Assembly: GCA_024233625.1 (NCBI GenBank)
Contig: JACKPJ010000001.1
Location: forward strand, 243,945 to 307,944
Source of the DNA: Deltaproteobacteria bacterium
Lineage (GTDB): Bacteria; UBA10199; DSSB01
Direction of reading: 5' to 3'
Length of the DNA: 64,000 nt
Shown here: positions 60,719-64,000 of the stretch, in pieces
Numbering within the stretch: the stretch's first letter is position 1
How the letters are laid out: the number at the start of each line of letters is the position of its first letter
Position numbers and translations under genes: made by a program
Notes under the pieces: model-generated
Seen by the model: only the letters and a program-made list of their open reading frames with translations
Told to the model about the DNA's origin: nothing
The model's database searches: none

Positions 60719-61750
60719 TTAACCCCTCTCACGCAAGTTCAACAAAGCTTGAGCTAGTTTCAAAGCTTCAATTTGATACTCAATATATTGCCTTAAACTC
60801 TCATAAGAATGTTTTGCATACTTTAACAGACTAGAAGCTTGACCATATACTGAACTCAAATGACACTTTTGCATCAAATAATGTCCATCGAGAAAGGTCT
60901 TAATTCCCCCAGAAATAATAATATCTCGACATAGAACTTGATGAGGCTCTTCTGCTTCAATTTGATTAATTAAATAAATCATTTCTTCTGCACTATGACC
61001 AATGCGGCTCATCGGTTGATAAACTTCTTTTTTTCCCGCATCCATACTACGTTGCAGCTCCAGTTTAGAAAAATTCGTCCCACCCAAAGCTGCGAGTTCA
61101 ATAGCTGCTAATGGCAGCTTCAGTAAGGCTCTTAAACTTTTAGGCCCCATTCCCTGTCCAACTTCTTTCACAATAAGAGGAAATTTTATTTTTGAAATAG
61201 CTTCCTCAATTGTTTCCATAGGAGGTCTTAAATAACGGTCTCCTTCACTCTGCAAATATTCCTGCAAGGGATTAATGTGAATTATCAGCCCATCTGCCTC
61301 TAAGGTATTGATTAGTTCATTAATCTTTTCGGCTTGTTTTTTTTTCAAAAGTTCTTCGACTTGGGCAATGCCAAGATTGGCATAAAAGGGTCGGTCTGAT
61401 CCTAAAATCGGTCTCAAGTCAAAATCCGCTAAATATTTTTTATCTTCCAACAAAGGCCGACAAGAACCCAAGCCCATACCTAAACCAAATTCCTGGCAGG
61501 CTTTCGCTAAATTATAGTTGATTTTTTTTCCGGACTCTGCACCTCCTGTCATACTGGAAATCCAAAGGGGTGCTCGAAGTTGCTTCTTCAAGAAAGTCTT
61601 CGTTTTTAAATTGGGAAGCTCTAAAGGACTAAATAGAGGTTCATAATTAAACCGTTCATCCCTCTGATAGAGAGCCAATTGAGCTGCTTCCGTCAGACGA
61701 AGGTGGTCATTTTTTCGCTCCTCTAAATTGTGAATTATAGGTTTTGTCAT
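60719..61750 (-). CDS. fni: type 2 isopentenyl-diphosphate delta-isomerase (FMN-dependent)
   Basis: Fni converts IPP to DMAPP with FMN and NADPH. Diagnostic blocks are WISSMTGGAESGKKINYNLAKA, GLGMGLGSCRPLL, HINPLQEYLQSEGDR and the phosphate-binding IISGGIKTFLDG near the end; PLIVKEVGQGMGPKSL carries the family's VKE-G. It is 343 aa. Genomes using the mevalonate route often rely on this type. It lies 22 nt before the HMG-CoA reductase gene. Confidence 0.92.
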   Translation of the reverse strand: MTKPIIHNLEERKNDHLRLTEAAQLALYQRDERFNYEPLFSPLELPNLKTKTFLKKQLRAPLWISSMTGGAESGKKINYNLAKACQEFGLGMGLGSCRPLLEDKKYLADFDLRPILGSDRPFYANLGIAQVEELLKKKQAEKINELINTLEADGLIIHINPLQEYLQSEGDRYLRPPMETIEEAISKIKFPLIVKEVGQGMGPKSLRALLKLPLAAIELAALGGTNFSKLELQRSMDAGKKEVYQPMSRIGHSAEEMIYLINQIEAEEPHQVLCRDIIISGGIKTFLDGHYLMQKCHLSSVYGQASSLLKYAKHSYESLRQYIEYQIEALKLAQALLNLRERG

Positions 61751-61900
61751 TGATTTAATCTATCCCTACAAATATCCGCCTTTGCGGTGAACAACAAACC
61801 TTAAGAGGCTCGCCAAAAACACTCCATCTTTTATTATAATCAGTCCAATAAAAGAAAAAAAGAGCCAAGTACCCAGTGAACAAAAGTTTAAGGGAAAAGA

Positions 61901-62881
61901 TCATTCTGCAGCACATTCAAACATTGAGGCCTCCAATCGATGATAATCAAATCCATACTCTGCAAACTTTTGCTCAGTCTCAACAGGGTCCAAACTAAAA
62001 GCTAGTAAATATCCTCCTCCTCCCGCTCCACAGAGTTTGAAGAAAAATAAGTTAGATTCAAGTCCTTCTTCCCATATTGACTTGAATTTACTTGGAATCA
62101 TCATCTGCATATAATGATTTTGGTACCTTGAGATTTCCTTAAGACTCTCCCAAAACTCAACCGGATGCTGATGAATCAATGATGAAACACATATTTCATT
62201 GTTTTTAACATATTGGGATTCGAATTCTTTTCTAAAGCTTTTATTTTTGTACTTTTCTAAAAAAAATTTTACGTAACTTGAAGTATGACGAGAAATTTCG
62301 GAATCCACCAAATAAATCACAATCTTGGAAGTCAATTTAACATCAATGCTTTCTATCTCTGACATTGCTTTGACGAGAATTGGTTTTTTAAAAAAACAGA
62401 CAAGAGGGTCAATTCCCGAACTCTTTTGATGAAAAAAAGATTCCATACTTTGAAAAATCTCTTTTAAATATAAATCATTTTGAAAAGACTGATCCTGAAA
62501 ATAGACATCCCTTTTTTTTAAAGCATAATGATCATAAATTGCTGCACAAAGTGCCCCTGAGCTTCCCAAGCCAAAACCATTCGGAATCGAAGAATCAAAA
62601 AAAATCCCTTTGTCCAAATCTTGGTGAAATTGGGAAAGATTAAGAATTTGCTCTCCTGTATTTTTTTCTAACTTGAGTAAATATTCATAAAATTCTCGCA
62701 ATACTTTTTGAGAAGTTTCAGCTACATTTTTTTGTTCAGGAGAAGAATATTTAAGGCTTCCTCCATATTTATAAAAAGGTAGATTTAAACTTGAAGCTTC
62801 GACTATCGCTGCATACTCACCTAGCAGCATTAATTTAGCTGGGAAATTTTGATACATGTTTATAGAATCAGCTGCTTTCAT
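61901..62881 (-). CDS. GHMP kinase, probable mevalonate kinase
   Basis: The GHMP start motif FPAKLMLLGEYAAIVEASSLNLPF, the ATP loop GFGLGSSGALCAAIY and the C-terminal LCGAGGGGYLLAF are clear. In the middle, ESFFHQKSSGIDPLVCFF resembles the HGxxSGID motif of mevalonate kinases with H-Q for the usual H-G. Similar proteins appear in Bacteroidetes mevalonate clusters. The ATG used here comes 35 nt after the synthase stops; frames further upstream overlap the synthase gene and lack a ribosome site. A 150-nt gap without features follows before fni. Confidence 0.75.
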   Translation of the reverse strand: MKAADSINMYQNFPAKLMLLGEYAAIVEASSLNLPFYKYGGSLKYSSPEQKNVAETSQKVLREFYEYLLKLEKNTGEQILNLSQFHQDLDKGIFFDSSIPNGFGLGSSGALCAAIYDHYALKKRDVYFQDQSFQNDLYLKEIFQSMESFFHQKSSGIDPLVCFFKKPILVKAMSEIESIDVKLTSKIVIYLVDSEISRHTSSYVKFFLEKYKNKSFRKEFESQYVKNNEICVSSLIHQHPVEFWESLKEISRYQNHYMQMMIPSKFKSIWEEGLESNLFFFKLCGAGGGGYLLAFSLDPVETEQKFAEYGFDYHRLEASMFECAAE

Positions 62882-62916
62882 GCTTTTATTACCAAGCCTT
62901 TGTTTAAGCCTATTAC

Positions 62917-63996
62917 TTAATGTTCTCGTTTTAATAAACTCTGAGCTAAAAATGTGAGTGGCAACTTTCGCTTCTCGGGTACTGGCACGGCTGAAAGATG
63001 CCATAGTGCTTCATCAAAATACCTTTTCTGAGCCTCTTGGCTCATTAAATCGATCTTTAGATCTTTTAAAATTGATTGCACTTGCAAAACTTTTTTTTCG
63101 GGCTGCTTTGTTTTTTCTGAAAGGAGTTTTTTTAATTTTTGTTGAGTTGTCGCGTCTGCAATTTCCATTGCTTTTAAAATTATAAAAGTTTTTTTGTTTT
63201 GAATAATATCTCCACCTACTTTTTTGCCGAAACTTTGTTTATTTCCAAAGCAATCTAAAAAATCATCTTGAATCTGAAAAGCCATCCCCATTTTTTTACC
63301 AAATTCATAAAGATGTTCCTGGTCAGATAAAGAAGCTCCTGCATTGAGAGCACCTAATTTCAAAGCTATTGCAAGAAGAAGCGCTGTTTTATTTTCGATC
63401 ATCAGCAAATAATCTTCTAGAAGCACATCCGATTGAGTTTCAAATTGCAAATCTAAAAATTGCCCTTGAATGATCTTCTCCACGACTTCATTAAAGAGGG
63501 AAATAGACCGTGCTATGTGCTTGGATTCTAAATGAGTCAAGAGTGAGTAGGTCTTGGTAAGATAAATATCACCGATTAAAATTGCGGTTGCTTCGTCCCA
63601 CTGATGATGCACTGTGGCTTGGCCACGTCTCAGCTCAGCTTCATCCATGATATCATCATGTACTAAGGTCGAATTATGAAAAGTCTCTAAAGCTAGAGCC
63701 GGGACAAGTGATTTTTCGATTGGCATTTCAAAAAGTTCGCCCGCCAAAATAACCAGAAGTGGACGCAAACGCTTTCCCTTTTGCAAGAGAACATGATCAA
63801 AGGCTTCTTGCATTTTTTGTGGCATTGCCAAAGTTTTCAAGGTTTGCCAGCTTTTTTCAATGATTGCTTGATAGTGTTTTAACTTGGCTTCAACAGAAAA
63901 ATTTTGTCGAGGGACTTCTTCCAAGAGACTTTTCACATAAGCATCTTGTAAGACTTGCTGATGACTATTTTGTATGTCTTGGTTTATTTCCAACAT
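62917..63996 (-). CDS. trans-polyprenyl diphosphate synthase (probable geranylgeranyl diphosphate synthase)
   Basis: Both aspartate-rich motifs are present: LVHDDIMDEAELRRG (DDxxD type) and FQIQDDFLDCFGNK. GDIYLTKTYSLL and KKVGGDIIQNKKTFIIL are typical of E-isoprenyl diphosphate synthases. The first motif lacks the two-residue insertion of ordinary bacterial FPP synthases and has a small residue (Ser) five before the first Asp, which fits a C20 or longer product. As the first gene of a cluster ending in a diterpene cyclase, GGPP synthesis is the natural reading. At 359 aa it is a little longer than usual. It begins four bases from the right edge of the window, so the operon may start outside. 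Confidence 0.88.
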   Translation of the reverse strand: MLEINQDIQNSHQQVLQDAYVKSLLEEVPRQNFSVEAKLKHYQAIIEKSWQTLKTLAMPQKMQEAFDHVLLQKGKRLRPLLVILAGELFEMPIEKSLVPALALETFHNSTLVHDDIMDEAELRRGQATVHHQWDEATAILIGDIYLTKTYSLLTHLESKHIARSISLFNEVVEKIIQGQFLDLQFETQSDVLLEDYLLMIENKTALLLAIALKLGALNAGASLSDQEHLYEFGKKMGMAFQIQDDFLDCFGNKQSFGKKVGGDIIQNKKTFIILKAMEIADATTQQKLKKLLSEKTKQPEKKVLQVQSILKDLKIDLMSQEAQKRYFDEALWHLSAVPVPEKRKLPLTFLAQSLLKREH

Positions 63997-64000
63997 CCCC

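Noticed and set aside
62882..63004. Longer start for the mevalonate kinase overlapping the prenyl synthase
   Set aside because: It would overlap the synthase gene by 88 nt, has no ribosome site and adds residues ahead of the GHMP start motif.

Overview
This 64 kb window is AT-rich chromosomal DNA from a Gram-negative bacterium. An outer-membrane beta-barrel porin, Sec signal peptides, a lipobox and core genes such as radA, prfA, prmC and hisB support that. The mix of a von Willebrand A lipoprotein, an FG-GAP protein, a type III polyketide synthase, a CqsA-like synthase and a complete lower mevalonate pathway suggests a delta-proteobacterium-like or Legionellales-like lineage. The sequence alone does not settle the taxonomy.

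Layout. 0-14.5 kb is mostly ordinary: an AIM24 protein, a DUF1338 enzyme paired with a class III aminotransferase, a HicAB toxin-antitoxin pair, hisB, a PRD1-P5-like protein, a zinc-uptake cluster (DUF2946-like protein, porin, ZnuA, ZnuC, ZnuB), a phenylacetate-CoA ligase with an HPPD-like dioxygenase, and a vWA lipoprotein. 14.7-43.8 kb is an accessory region peppered with a short repeat (core AAGACGGAGTAA, often as inverted pairs of about 45-80 bp) and carrying a REP-associated Y1 transposase. Its cargo is rich in lipid-signal enzymes: two FeeM-like N-acyl amino acid synthases around a flavin oxidase, a CqsA-like alpha-hydroxyketone autoinducer synthase, and a fatty acyl-AMP ligase/ACP protein overlapping a type III polyketide synthase. 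It also holds two large unknown proteins, duplicated small exported proteins, a Phd/PIN toxin-antitoxin pair, a degenerate KAP-like ATPase and a decayed nuclease gene. 43.8-52 kb has a thermonuclease-like gene, radA, prfA, three tandem paralogues of unknown function and prmC.

52-64 kb is one minus-strand cluster: an all-trans polyprenyl diphosphate synthase, mevalonate kinase, type 2 IPP isomerase, HMG-CoA reductase, a GHMP (phosphomevalonate-type) kinase, diphosphomevalonate decarboxylase, a class II diterpene cyclase with a DVDD motif, and a homologue of Mycobacterium tuberculosis Rv3378c. A nucleoside hydrolase and a HAD hydrolase follow. This reads as a self-contained route from mevalonate to a bicyclic diterpene, possibly one attached to or released from a nucleoside as in tuberculosinyl adenosine.

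Two copies of an approximately 140-160 nt element, at 2011-2168 and 54695-54834, keep the same three helices while the paired bases change. That is covariation expected of a structured RNA or a hairpin-based mobile element. The terpene cluster, this element and the repeat/transposase family are the main points of interest.
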